Positions 25,797 to 33,523 of a DNA stretch of 64,000 nucleotides are shown here, piece by piece (the stretch's first letter is position 1; every line of letters starts with the position of its first letter). The notes under the pieces are model-generated. The model made no database searches. It was not told the origin of the DNA and was given only the letters and a program-made list of their open reading frames with translations. The stretch comes from RUG11551 sp045586185. Lineage in GTDB: Bacteria > Planctomycetota > Planctomycetia > Pirellulales > Thermoguttaceae. The translations under genes were made by a program, and so were the position numbers. The stretch lies in NCBI GenBank assembly GCA_045586185.1, contig JAZMZV010000233.1, positions 1 through 64,000 of the forward strand, read 5' to 3'.

Positions 25797-26897
25797 ATGT
25801 TGGACAACGATAGACTTGACGAGGAAGGGTTTTTGCCGGAGGATTCGCAATTGTCGGGCATTCCGGATACAGATACTCTTCAGCCGGGAGAAACGGCGGT
25901 TTTTACTGTTGACGATCAGTCGTCGGGAATGCGTCTGGACGCCTGGCTGGCGAGTCTTTTGCCGCGATACAGCCGCGTTACTCTTCGTCAGGCGATTTCC
26001 TCTGGCGGAGCCGTTATTGACGACAAGCCGGGGCTTGCCAAGCCCGCGTTTAGAATTAAGCCGGGGCAAAAGATAGCTTTAACTCTGCCGGAGTTGCCCC
26101 GCTCTGCTCCCGTTCCGGAAGAAATTCCGCTGGATATTCTCTACGAGGACGATTCGCTGGCGGTTATCAACAAGCCGGCTGGAATGGTCGTTCATCCGTC
26201 GCGGGGACATTGGGCGGGAACGCTCGTCGGGGCTTTGGCGTTTCATTTTCAGAATAATCTGTCCCAGGTTCGAGGCGCAGCCCGACCGGGCGTCGTTCAC
26301 CGTCTTGACCGAGACACGTCGGGCGTTATTATCATCGCAAAGACGGATTTCGCCCACATGAAGCTGGCGGAGCAATTTGCTCAGCGGGAGATTCACAAAG
26401 AGTACGTTGCGATCTGTTCCGGCGCGCCGCCGCGGGATCGGGACGTTATCGACGCCCCTATCGGTCCGCATCCGCATCAGTCCGAAAAAATGGCGATTCG
26501 TTTTGAATGCGCAGACGCCAAGCCCGCTCAAACGTTTTACGAGGTTTTGCGTCGATACAAAGGATTTACGTATATCAAAGCCATGCCAAAAACCGGGCGG
26601 ACGCACCAGATTCGCATCCATTTTATGCATGCGGGGTTCCCGATTTTGTGCGATCGTCTTTACGGCGGCAGAGCTGAGATTGGCGAAGACGTTATAGGCA
26701 ATAGACAAGAGACAGTAGGCAGTAGTAAAGATTCTCCTGCGGTCTCCCCTGTTCTTGCCAGACAAGCGCTGCACGCCAGGCGCATTCAGTTTCATCATCC
26801 GGAAACCGGTCAGCCGATGGACGTTTCCGCCCCGCTGCCGGACGATTTCAAAGCGACGCTTGAACTACTTGAGAAGTATCGGCGTATTGATAATTAG
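25797..26897 (+). CDS. rluD: RluD-family 23S rRNA pseudouridine synthase
   Basis: 366 residues. It should convert selected 23S rRNA uridines to pseudouridine. An S4 RNA-binding domain (about 45-105) precedes the catalytic PseudoU_synth_2 domain, with HRLDRDTSG at 168-176; D171 is the catalytic Asp. KTGRTHQIRIH near 265-275 is the second family motif. Residues about 298-321 (GNRQETVGSS and onward) are an insert encoded by a palindromic repeat and are absent from typical members. RluD, RluC or RluA specificity cannot be set from sequence alone. No Shine-Dalgarno motif precedes the ATG. Confidence 0.9.
   Translation: MLDNDRLDEEGFLPEDSQLSGIPDTDTLQPGETAVFTVDDQSSGMRLDAWLASLLPRYSRVTLRQAISSGGAVIDDKPGLAKPAFRIKPGQKIALTLPELPRSAPVPEEIPLDILYEDDSLAVINKPAGMVVHPSRGHWAGTLVGALAFHFQNNLSQVRGAARPGVVHRLDRDTSGVIIIAKTDFAHMKLAEQFAQREIHKEYVAICSGAPPRDRDVIDAPIGPHPHQSEKMAIRFECADAKPAQTFYEVLRRYKGFTYIKAMPKTGRTHQIRIHFMHAGFPILCDRLYGGRAEIGEDVIGNRQETVGSSKDSPAVSPVLARQALHARRIQFHHPETGQPMDVSAPLPDDFKATLELLEKYRRIDN
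26693..26760. repeat. In-frame heptamer repeat insert in the pseudouridine synthase gene (element R14)
   Basis: A run of ATAGGCA, ATAGACA, AGAGACA, GTAGGCA-type heptamers is followed by a core with CTCCTGCGG and a C-rich right side. Seven-base units shift frame each time, yet the whole insert keeps the gene open. It encodes RQETVGSS. Confidence 0.7.
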
Positions 26898-27016
26898 CTA
26901 CTAGCCGCTAGCCCCTAGCTGTTAGCTTTGGGACTTGTAGTTCTTAGCTTTAGCGTTTAAAGCCGGAGCTAAATTTGAAAAGCTAGAAGCTAGCAGCTAA
27001 AAGCTAATAGCTAATT
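26892..27016. repeat. Long near-perfect inverted repeat of TAGCTNN heptamers (element R5)
   Basis: The left arm (26892-26929) and right arm (26979-27016) are each 38 bases and pair along their full length with few mismatches. Each arm is five tandem heptamers: left TTAGCTA, CTAGCCG, CTAGCCC, CTAGCTG, TTAGCTT. About 49 bases lie between the arms. The left arm includes the stop codon of the preceding gene. No T run follows. It is the clearest member of the family. Confidence 0.85.
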
Positions 27017-27035
27017 CTTCAAACAACTCCCCATC

Positions 27036-28370
27036 ATGAAACACTCCCTAATCATAATCGTTCTGCTTCTTTCCTCGACTGTTCTGGCGCAGGACTGGTC
27101 GGCGCAATTGCAGTCGCCGATTCCCGCTCTGAGAGACAAGGCGGAAAAACAGCTTATCGAAATGGGACCGAACTCCGGCGTCGTTTTGCCAGACGCAAAT
27201 CAACCGGGGCTTCCCGCCGACGTCAAGCGTCGAATTGACCGAATTCGCAGAGCATGGGACGAACGAAGCGCGGTGGCGTTTTTAGAGCCGTCGTCGGTTG
27301 ACAATCTCCCGACCAGTTCGCTTCGCTCCTGGTTGGAAGCGGCGGAAAAGAAAACGGGCAACCCGATTGACTTCAAACGTCTGGACGACAAGCTGCTCAA
27401 CGCGCCAATAGATTCCCCTAAATCAACGCAGTTCTGGCGCGCCCTGGACGAGCTATCGTTGCGCTACGGTCTGAACTATTCCTGGTTTGAACGTCCCAAG
27501 GCAGTGCGATTAGGCAGTAGGCAAGAGGCAGTAGGCAGTAGTACGCAAGCGCCTCAACAACCCCTCTCGCTACTCGCAACTCGCAACTCGCAACTTGTCT
27601 ATTCCGGCGCTTTCCGTTTTGAAATGCAGGAATGGGGAACGACGGTTCGGCTGGCGGATCCGTCTTCCAGTACAATTCGGACTGGGCTGATTTTAGCCTG
27701 GGAGCCGCGTCTGCGACCGATTTATATCGACGTCCTCCCGAAAATGCAGTACACGGACGGAACAGTCAAGATGGGAGAATCCATTCAGATTCTTGCTGGC
27801 GAAGGCGCCGCCAAACCCATCGACTTTATTTTCCCTTTGACGTCCGAAAACGGCAAAAAGCCTGAAACCCTGTCTGGCGATTTGAGCGTTGTTATCGCAG
27901 GCGAGCAAAAGACGTTTTCATTCCCGATTCCCGCTGACGGCAAACCGCAGTCTTTGCGACAAGACCAAGCTGTTGTAGTTCTAAAGTCTTTTAGTATCGA
28001 GAAAATGCAAGCGACCAACGGGAGCGGAGATTGGCAAACGCGCGGTAGCGCGGATGGGGAGCGGCGCCTCGCCGCCTCGCAACTCGCAACTAATATTGCA
28101 GTCGAATTTGATGAGTCCTACAACGGACTTCGCTCTTATATGACGTGGCTTAACTACAACAAAGCGTACGCTGTCGACAGCGAAGGAAAGCGTTATCCGT
28201 CAACCAGCTGGGAAACCGTCTGGCAAAGCGATCGCGGGGCGGAAGCAAAGTATTATTTTACCGTTCCGTCAGACGTAAAGATTCGTCAAATTGAATATTT
28301 AACCCCAACGGCAATACGTCGTATCGATTATTCGTTTAAATTTGAAGAAAAATTTTCCGAGAAGTTCTGA
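27036..28370 (+). CDS. Secreted protein of unknown function with two repeat-encoded inserts
   Basis: 444 residues with a signal peptide ending STVLAQ. The N-terminal part (about 20-80, PALRDKAEKQLIEMGP) looks like a helical HEAT-like repeat, common at the start of planctomycete secreted proteins. The rest is beta-rich and not recognised. Two segments are repeat-encoded: about residues 159-188 (GSRQEAVGSS and onward) and about 333-352. Without them the protein would be some 50 residues shorter. The gene follows the pseudouridine synthase across a long palindrome and has no Shine-Dalgarno motif. Confidence 0.75.
   Translation: MKHSLIIIVLLLSSTVLAQDWSAQLQSPIPALRDKAEKQLIEMGPNSGVVLPDANQPGLPADVKRRIDRIRRAWDERSAVAFLEPSSVDNLPTSSLRSWLEAAEKKTGNPIDFKRLDDKLLNAPIDSPKSTQFWRALDELSLRYGLNYSWFERPKAVRLGSRQEAVGSSTQAPQQPLSLLATRNSQLVYSGAFRFEMQEWGTTVRLADPSSSTIRTGLILAWEPRLRPIYIDVLPKMQYTDGTVKMGESIQILAGEGAAKPIDFIFPLTSENGKKPETLSGDLSVVIAGEQKTFSFPIPADGKPQSLRQDQAVVVLKSFSIEKMQATNGSGDWQTRGSADGERRLAASQLATNIAVEFDESYNGLRSYMTWLNYNKAYAVDSEGKRYPSTSWETVWQSDRGAEAKYYFTVPSDVKIRQIEYLTPTAIRRIDYSFKFEEKFSEKF
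27510..27598. repeat. In-frame heptamer repeat insert (element R15)
   Basis: Left units TTAGGCA, GTAGGCA, AGAGGCA, GTAGGCA lead to the core ACGCAAGCGCC, followed by three tandem ACTCGCA heptamers. The left units encode RQEAVGSS, almost the same peptide and frame as the insert in the pseudouridine synthase. Confidence 0.75.
28033..28093. repeat. In-frame GC-rich repeat insert (element R16)
   Basis: Holds the hairpin-like GAGCGGCGCCTCGCCGCCTC core and ends in two CTCGCAA units, the same units that end the insert at 27510-27598. Confidence 0.55.
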
Positions 28371-28377
28371 CCCCCGC

Positions 28378-28407
28378 TTGCTTTTTATTCAGATTTTAGG
28401 TTATAAT
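28378..28407 (+). promoter_or_regulatory. Promoter of the PQQ-propeller gene
   Basis: TTGCTT (28378-28383) and a perfect TATAAT (28402-28407) are 18 bases apart, 79 bases before the ATG. Confidence 0.55.
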
Positions 28408-28426
28408 AGGGGTGTGAAGTTATTTG

Positions 28427-28460
28427 TAATTTTTAATGCGTAATGCGCAATTAACGCAAA
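28427..28460. repeat. Small TAATGCG heptamer repeat (element R20)
   Basis: TAATGCG occurs twice in tandem (28434-28447), followed by a partly complementary CAATTAACGCA. It lies in the leader of the PQQ-propeller gene. A short copy in form, less certain as a family member. Confidence 0.4.
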
Positions 28461-28486
28461 ACGCTTTTACCAATGCCTGAATCATC

Positions 28487-30004
28487 ATGAAAAAAATTCT
28501 CCTCATTATCGCATTGCTTTTAACCTCGTCTGTCATGGCAGACGATTGGCCGCAGTATCGCGGACCGAACCGAGACGGCATTTCCCATGAAACCGGGCTG
28601 ATGAAAAAATGGCCTGAAGAGGGTCCGCCCCTTATTTGGACGAACGCCAAGCTCGGGCACGGCGTCAGTTCTGTCGCGGTCGTCGGGGACAGCATTTACA
28701 CCAATACTCAGCTTAAAAATGTAGAGTATCTTCTGTGTATTAACGCTGAAATCGGCAAAGTCAAATGGGCAACGCCGATCGCGCCAGCGCGCAACAGCGG
28801 CGGAGGATTGGGATCCAAATCCACGCCAACGGTGCATCGCGGCATGGTCTATTCCATGGGAACCTCCGGCGATATCGTCTGCTGCGACGCGGGTTCCGGA
28901 AAAATTCTGTGGCGGCGAAGCATGGTCAAAGACATGGGCGGATTCGTTCCCGCTGACGGCTACGGCGAATCGCTCATGGTCGACGGCAAATGGGTTGTCT
29001 GCACGCCTGGCGGAAAATTGGCGACGATTTGCGCCATGTTCAGAGTTAACGGTCAGCCGGTTTATCTTAGCGGAATGCGTCCGTGGAAATGCGCGACCGG
29101 AGATAAGGCAAGCAATGCGTCGATTATCAAAGCGTCCATCGGCGGAACGCAGCAGTATATCGTCATGACGGACAAGTCGATTATGGGCGTTCGAGTCCGC
29201 GGCGGAGACAAGCTGTGGAGTTACGACAAGTTCGGCGAAAGCCAGCTTGGAGCTACGCCGATCTGGTACGCTCAAACCATTTTCGCCCCCGCTGAACAGG
29301 GAAGCGCCTTGCTGTGGCCCAAAAAAACCGCTGGAACAGGTACGTTTACGGTCAATGAAATTTACAATACAGACGAGTTCATGGTTGCCAGAATGAACTC
29401 CCCGATTCGCGTCAACGGCTATATTTTCGGATGTTCCGAACAGCGATTCGCCTGTTTCAATCTGAAAGAAGGTAAGCTTCAATGGGCAACGGAAAAATGC
29501 GGCAAGGGCTGCGTCTGCACGTACGCCGACGGCTCGCTTTACGTCCGCAACGCTCAGGGCGAAGCGTTCCTCGTTTCCGCCAACAGCACAAACTTCGCCC
29601 TCAACGGCAAGATGAAACTGCCCGGCGGGTCGAGCTATAAGGGCGTAACCGCTCCTGTTGTTGCAAACGGAAAACTGTATATTCGATCGGATTCCATGCT
29701 GTGCTGCTACGACATTTCCGTGAATTCCGAAGCCGGTCCGCAGTCCGGCGCTGCACCGACTGGAAAAGCGTCAACGTCGCCCAGACCGTTTATCAAACCG
29801 ACGCCTCAAAAACCCGCGTCAAACGCGGCTTCTCCTGCGAAACCGAAAGCTCAGCCTGCCCCTAAAGCAGACGCTGTTGAAGGTCCGGACGAAGATGAAG
29901 ACATCCCAACGTTCAAGGCGCCGGCGGCCAAAAAGCCCGCTGTTGATATCGACGATCCGGACGTTGGCGCCAAGCCGAAACGAAAGCTCCCTGGAATGCC
30001 GTGA
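28487..30004 (+). CDS. Secreted PQQ-like beta-propeller protein
   Basis: 505 residues with a signal peptide ending SSVMA. The mature start DWPQYRGPNRDGIS is the hallmark of planctomycete PQQ-like (Trp-docking) propeller proteins. Blade motifs occur at regular spacing: AEIGKVKWATPI, GSGKILWRR, GGDKLWSYDKF, LKEGKLQWATE. The last 95 residues are a Pro/Lys/Ala/Asp-rich tail, probably disordered. No quinoprotein catalytic residues can be assigned; a scaffold or sugar-linked role is possible. A repeat element separates it from the next gene. Confidence 0.9.
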   Translation: MKKILLIIALLLTSSVMADDWPQYRGPNRDGISHETGLMKKWPEEGPPLIWTNAKLGHGVSSVAVVGDSIYTNTQLKNVEYLLCINAEIGKVKWATPIAPARNSGGGLGSKSTPTVHRGMVYSMGTSGDIVCCDAGSGKILWRRSMVKDMGGFVPADGYGESLMVDGKWVVCTPGGKLATICAMFRVNGQPVYLSGMRPWKCATGDKASNASIIKASIGGTQQYIVMTDKSIMGVRVRGGDKLWSYDKFGESQLGATPIWYAQTIFAPAEQGSALLWPKKTAGTGTFTVNEIYNTDEFMVARMNSPIRVNGYIFGCSEQRFACFNLKEGKLQWATEKCGKGCVCTYADGSLYVRNAQGEAFLVSANSTNFALNGKMKLPGGSSYKGVTAPVVANGKLYIRSDSMLCCYDISVNSEAGPQSGAAPTGKASTSPRPFIKPTPQKPASNAASPAKPKAQPAPKADAVEGPDEDEDIPTFKAPAAKKPAVDIDDPDVGAKPKRKLPGMP

Positions 30005-30009
30005 TTTTG

Positions 30010-30120
30010 GGAAAAGGAAATAGGGAATGGGGAATAGTGATTCGCCTGCGGCGAATTTAAAACTACTCCCCACTCCCTACTCCCAAAACTGCTCCCTATT
30101 CCCTACCCCCTAATCCCTAA
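30010..30120. repeat. Heptamer inverted repeat (element R6)
   Basis: Left units ATAGGGA, ATGGGGA; core TTCGCCTGCGGCGAA at 30041-30055 (perfect 6-bp stem); right units of CTACTCCC, CACTCCC and CTATTCCC type. It fills the whole gap between the PQQ and thioesterase genes. The core is identical to that of the element at 47.5 kb. Confidence 0.85.
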
Positions 30121-30121
30121 T

Positions 30122-30547
30122 ATGGAATCTACTCCTGATAACGCCGCGAACTTACAAACGTGGCAAGAATTCTTTGATAAAGACAGATTCGCAGTTGAAA
30201 ACGGCTGCCGAATCGTAGACGCTCACGCCGGTTATTCTAAAATTGAGATGGAGATAACGCCGCATCATTACAACGCAACTGGCATCGTTCAGGGCGGCGC
30301 ATTGTTTACTCTTGCCGACTTTGCCTTTGCGGTCGCGTCCAACGCAGCGGGAGATCGGGTTGTCGGAACAAGTACGTACATGAACTTCTTCAAGGCAACG
30401 CGAACCGGCGTTTTAACCGCCATCGGAAAGGAAATCAGCCGGTCGAGAAAACTCTCGACGGTAGAAGTTCAAATTTTCGACGAAGAGAACAACCTCGTCG
30501 CTCAATTCCAGGGCAACGGATATATTCTGACGCCGCCAAAAGGGTAA
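30122..30547 (+). CDS. PaaI-family hotdog thioesterase
   Basis: 141 residues, the normal size of this family. HYNATGIVQGGALFTLADFAFAVASN (residues about 49-74) is the hotdog helix motif; the conserved catalytic Asp lies in LADFAF. Such enzymes split CoA thioesters of small aromatic or acyl acids. The true substrate is not evident. The gene stands alone between a repeat element and the convergent restriction-modification genes. Confidence 0.85.
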   Translation: MESTPDNAANLQTWQEFFDKDRFAVENGCRIVDAHAGYSKIEMEITPHHYNATGIVQGGALFTLADFAFAVASNAAGDRVVGTSTYMNFFKATRTGVLTAIGKEISRSRKLSTVEVQIFDEENNLVAQFQGNGYILTPPKG

Positions 30548-30578
30548 CTTGGCATAAAGACGATATTTACTGAATTTA

Positions 30579-31544
30579 CTATTCTGAAATATCAAAGAGT
30601 GACTTTTGAGACTCTTGAGTATTTCCATATTTTTGGGTTACAATAGATTCAAATTGAACCTCCGCATTTTGATGATTGGTTAGAAACCATTGCTTATGTT
30701 TATCCAAATATTCATTACGAACGCTTTCCTGACGTAAATCCATCGGAACACGTTCCATACGTGGATCAATGCTGTCAAAACCGTTAAATGGACTTGACAG
30801 TCGAGTTTGAATCATCGAAACAAAAGTTGGGTTGATTTCTATTCCCAAACAACGCCGATTTGTTTGTTGACAGACGCGAAGCGTAGTTCCACTGCCAGCA
30901 AAGGGATCTACAACAAAATCATTTTCATCAGACGACGCCAAGACCATTCGCTCGATAACGCCTTCTGGTTTTTGAGTTGGATGATTTTGACGATTAGAGT
31001 TACAATAATGAACATGGGAGAATTCCCAAACGTCTCCAGGATTGGCTCCTCTCATGTTGTTTCGTTCCCGAAAGTATTTTTGAGGTACGCGTACAGAATC
31101 CAAATTGAATTTGAAGTTGTCTGTTTTTGTAAATAAAAGTATATCGTCATGTCGTGGGGAAAAACCCTTTGTTCGACCAATGCCTTGAGTATAATGCCAT
31201 GTTATCCAGCCATTAAAATGCATTTGCAGTTCCTGTTCAAATATACTATATAGGTACGAAATAAAACGAAAACCCATAAATACATAAACAGAACCAGTTG
31301 GCTTAAGGATGCGTTTTGTTTCTGTAAGCCAATTTCTGGAAAAAGCTAAATAATCCTCAAAGGTGCGTTTGTCGATATTATTGCCGTAATTTTTCCCTAA
31401 GTTATATGGAGGATCGGCAATTACCAGATCAACAGAATTGTCTGCTAATTTTTTTAACTCTTCTAACGCGTCGCCAGTTATTATGTCAGGTTCAATCATC
31501 GGTTTTAATCCACTCATTTTTAATTGCCAAATCATACCAGACAT
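30579..31544 (-). CDS. Beta-class DNA methyltransferase of a type II restriction-modification system
   Basis: 321 residues from the ATG at 31544, chosen because AAGGA lies 4 bases before it; an upstream ATG at 31580 is possible. DPPY (about 44-47) comes before FAGSGTT (about 215-221), the catalytic-then-SAM-binding order of beta-class amino methyltransferases such as M.HinfI. DPPY predicts methylation of adenine N6 or cytosine N4. The target-recognition region lies between. It overlaps the nuclease gene by 53 bases. Base composition is lower in G+C than in the neighbours, suggesting transfer. It should protect host DNA from the partner nuclease. Confidence 0.9.
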   Translation of the reverse strand: MSGMIWQLKMSGLKPMIEPDIITGDALEELKKLADNSVDLVIADPPYNLGKNYGNNIDKRTFEDYLAFSRNWLTETKRILKPTGSVYVFMGFRFISYLYSIFEQELQMHFNGWITWHYTQGIGRTKGFSPRHDDILLFTKTDNFKFNLDSVRVPQKYFRERNNMRGANPGDVWEFSHVHYCNSNRQNHPTQKPEGVIERMVLASSDENDFVVDPFAGSGTTLRVCQQTNRRCLGIEINPTFVSMIQTRLSSPFNGFDSIDPRMERVPMDLRQESVRNEYLDKHKQWFLTNHQNAEVQFESIVTQKYGNTQESQKSLFDISE

Positions 31545-32268
31545 CAAATCCTTTTTTGGGGGAGTTGATAAACTTGGCATCCAATAATTGACAAAACTCC
31601 CATGTAGTACGAGGAGTAAGCGTTACATAGTGAATATCGCGCACCTGAATTTGTCCTGTTCCCAGCGCAGGATTATAACTAATATCAGGGGAAGAAAGAT
31701 ACTTCAAATCATACGCCGTGCTATCAACAATCTCCATGATTTGAACCTTTAATCCTTTTTCATTAGGCTGACTATAAACGCGATGTTTAATCGAAAGAAT
31801 AACAAACAAATAATCAGGATCGTCAACGTATGCACATCGGATACGTTCAAATGAGGTAATATTTGGTGACTTGCCGCTGCTGACAATATCTTCTGCTGTT
31901 GATTTGACGTCTATTTCCGCAGTAATAGCAGATTCATTCTTTCGCTTGCGTTTGAACTGTAGAATAATATCCGCCATATTTAATCGCGGCATAGCTTCAA
32001 CATGTATAAGTTGATACCTGTTTGAGTTATCTTCAAATACTTTTTCAAAAGTCTCAAAAGCCCACGCTTCTACCAAAGGTCCTGCAATCTTATTAATATT
32101 CTCAAGAGGCAAACCGTGTCGAAGGTTTGTATGAAGAATTATCTGATTCTTTTTTTGTTTAATTGCATTAATTACAATGTCGTTTATAGAAGAGGTTGCA
32201 AAACGAGAACACTCTTCATAATCAGAACTTTGTTTAGGAATTTTAAAATTTAATTCATCGTATTTCAT
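31492..32268 (-). CDS. Type II restriction endonuclease, HincII-like
   Basis: 258 residues, the same size as HincII. Residues D100 in MADIIL, then D120 and K122 in EIDVKS match the catalytic D-(x)n-DxK set of HincII (TADILL, LLDVK). The following GKSPNITS resembles HincII's SAQAPNIIS. An LPLENINKIAGPLVEAW segment and a late PRTTWEF segment also seem to align. The cut site need not be that of HincII. The gene is the first of the pair, has AGGAG 8 bases before its ATG, and is AT-rich compared with its neighbours. Confidence 0.7.
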   Translation of the reverse strand: MKYDELNFKIPKQSSDYEECSRFATSSINDIVINAIKQKKNQIILHTNLRHGLPLENINKIAGPLVEAWAFETFEKVFEDNSNRYQLIHVEAMPRLNMADIILQFKRKRKNESAITAEIDVKSTAEDIVSSGKSPNITSFERIRCAYVDDPDYLFVILSIKHRVYSQPNEKGLKVQIMEIVDSTAYDLKYLSSPDISYNPALGTGQIQVRDIHYVTLTPRTTWEFCQLLDAKFINSPKKGFDVWYDLAIKNEWIKTDD

Positions 32269-32284
32269 TGTTATATCTCCTATA

Positions 32285-32301
32285 TATGATAATTTATCAT
32301 A
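32285..32301. promoter_or_regulatory. Perfect palindrome over the restriction-modification promoter
   Basis: TATGATAA and TTATCATA are perfect 8-bp arms around one base, 16 bases before the nuclease start. It overlaps the predicted -10 box, the usual place for a repressor site. Confidence 0.55.
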
Positions 32302-32318
32302 AACAAACTTAATGACAA
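32291..32318 (-). promoter_or_regulatory. Promoter of the restriction-modification operon
   Basis: On the minus strand TTGTCA (32313-32318) and an extended -10 TGATAAATT (TAAATT at 32291-32296) are 16 bases apart. Confidence 0.55.
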
Positions 32319-32443
32319 TAGGGGGCGCAATACATCTCGTTGTTACCTGCTATAATTATAACAACTAAATCGTTTAGCTTTGATTCTGTAATCATATTTT
32401 GAATAGATAAATATTTAGGACAACTCTTAATCATTTATTGCGG

Positions 32444-33469
32444 TCAGAAACGACCGTCAATCTCCGTTCCGCAAAAACCGCAGACGTTTTTAGTTCCTTG
32501 AGAATTGGCGCTGAGGTTTTGCGCATTGATTCTGTATCCGTCTCGAACGATAACCGGTTTGCCGCAATTTGGGCAATAGGTTGCCTCATACTGCGGCGCG
32601 CGGACGTTGCCCAGATAGACGTATTTCAGCCCGGCTTTGTGAGCAATGTTCCAGGCGCGAAGGAGAGCTTCAAACGGCGTTGGCGCTCTGTCGACAATCT
32701 TGTACATCGGATGAAATGCCGAAAAATGAACCGGGATAGCGTCGCCGAGATTCTCTAAAACCCAGTCGCACCACGCCTGCAAGTCGGATTCGGAATCGTT
32801 GCCTCTGTCGGTTGCCGCTCCGTTCCCGGAAATTGACGGTATAATCAGATTGGTAACTTCCAGCCAGACGTTCGTCTCATTTTTGAGGTACTTCAGCGTA
32901 TCAAGAACAGCATTGACGTCTGCGTGACAAAACGCCTGATAAAATTCAGGACGAATTCCTTTCAGGTCGACGTTGGCGGCGTCCATGTTTTCAAAAAGAA
33001 TCTTTCTCGCTTCCGGCAAAACGTACCCGCCGGTAACAGCAACGTTTTTAACGCCCAATTCCCGACACGCTTTAGCGGCGTCAGCTGCGTACTCGTACCA
33101 GACAACCGGGTCGTTGTATGTATACGCAACGCTTATACAGCCGTGAGCGACAGCCGTTTGTGCAATCAGCCGGGGCGAAACCTCGACGCATTGCAGTTCG
33201 TTCTCCTGACTTGTCGACAGCTGCGAGTTCTGACAAAACAGACACCCCAGATTGCAGCCGGCTGTTCCCAGCGACAAAACTTTTGATCCCGGGTAAAAAT
33301 GATACAACGGTTTTTTCTCAATCGGATCGATAGCCAAACCGGTATTGAGTCCATACGTTGTACTAACAATCTCGCCGTCTATGCATGAACGTACGTGACA
33401 AAACCCCCGCTGCCCTTCAGAAAGGGAACAGGCGCGAGGACAAACTGAACAAACGACTTTATCTGTCAT
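32444..33469 (-). CDS. amrS: AmmeMemoRadiSam-system radical SAM enzyme
   Basis: 341 residues from the ATG at 33469 (a TTG seven codons upstream is less likely). C-rich N-terminus (CSVCPRAC) and the radical SAM cluster CNLGCLFC, which binds the 4Fe-4S cluster used to split S-adenosylmethionine. The sequence is of the PflA-related AmrS family, whose members often occur with Memo and AMMECR1 proteins; these are not in the window. A C-terminal zinc-ribbon-like part (CPNCGK, CGFCG) ends the protein. The natural substrate of this family is not known to me. No Shine-Dalgarno motif. Confidence 0.88.
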   Translation of the reverse strand: MTDKVVCSVCPRACSLSEGQRGFCHVRSCIDGEIVSTTYGLNTGLAIDPIEKKPLYHFYPGSKVLSLGTAGCNLGCLFCQNSQLSTSQENELQCVEVSPRLIAQTAVAHGCISVAYTYNDPVVWYEYAADAAKACRELGVKNVAVTGGYVLPEARKILFENMDAANVDLKGIRPEFYQAFCHADVNAVLDTLKYLKNETNVWLEVTNLIIPSISGNGAATDRGNDSESDLQAWCDWVLENLGDAIPVHFSAFHPMYKIVDRAPTPFEALLRAWNIAHKAGLKYVYLGNVRAPQYEATYCPNCGKPVIVRDGYRINAQNLSANSQGTKNVCGFCGTEIDGRF

Positions 33470-33523
33470 GGCATTTGAAATATTATTCAACTGTTTTTGA
33501 AAATGATTTTTCTTTTTGAAATT

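Noticed and set aside
26693..27598. Possible CRISPR array from tandem short units
   Set aside because: Units are 7 bases, contiguous and degenerate, with no unique spacers and no cas genes.
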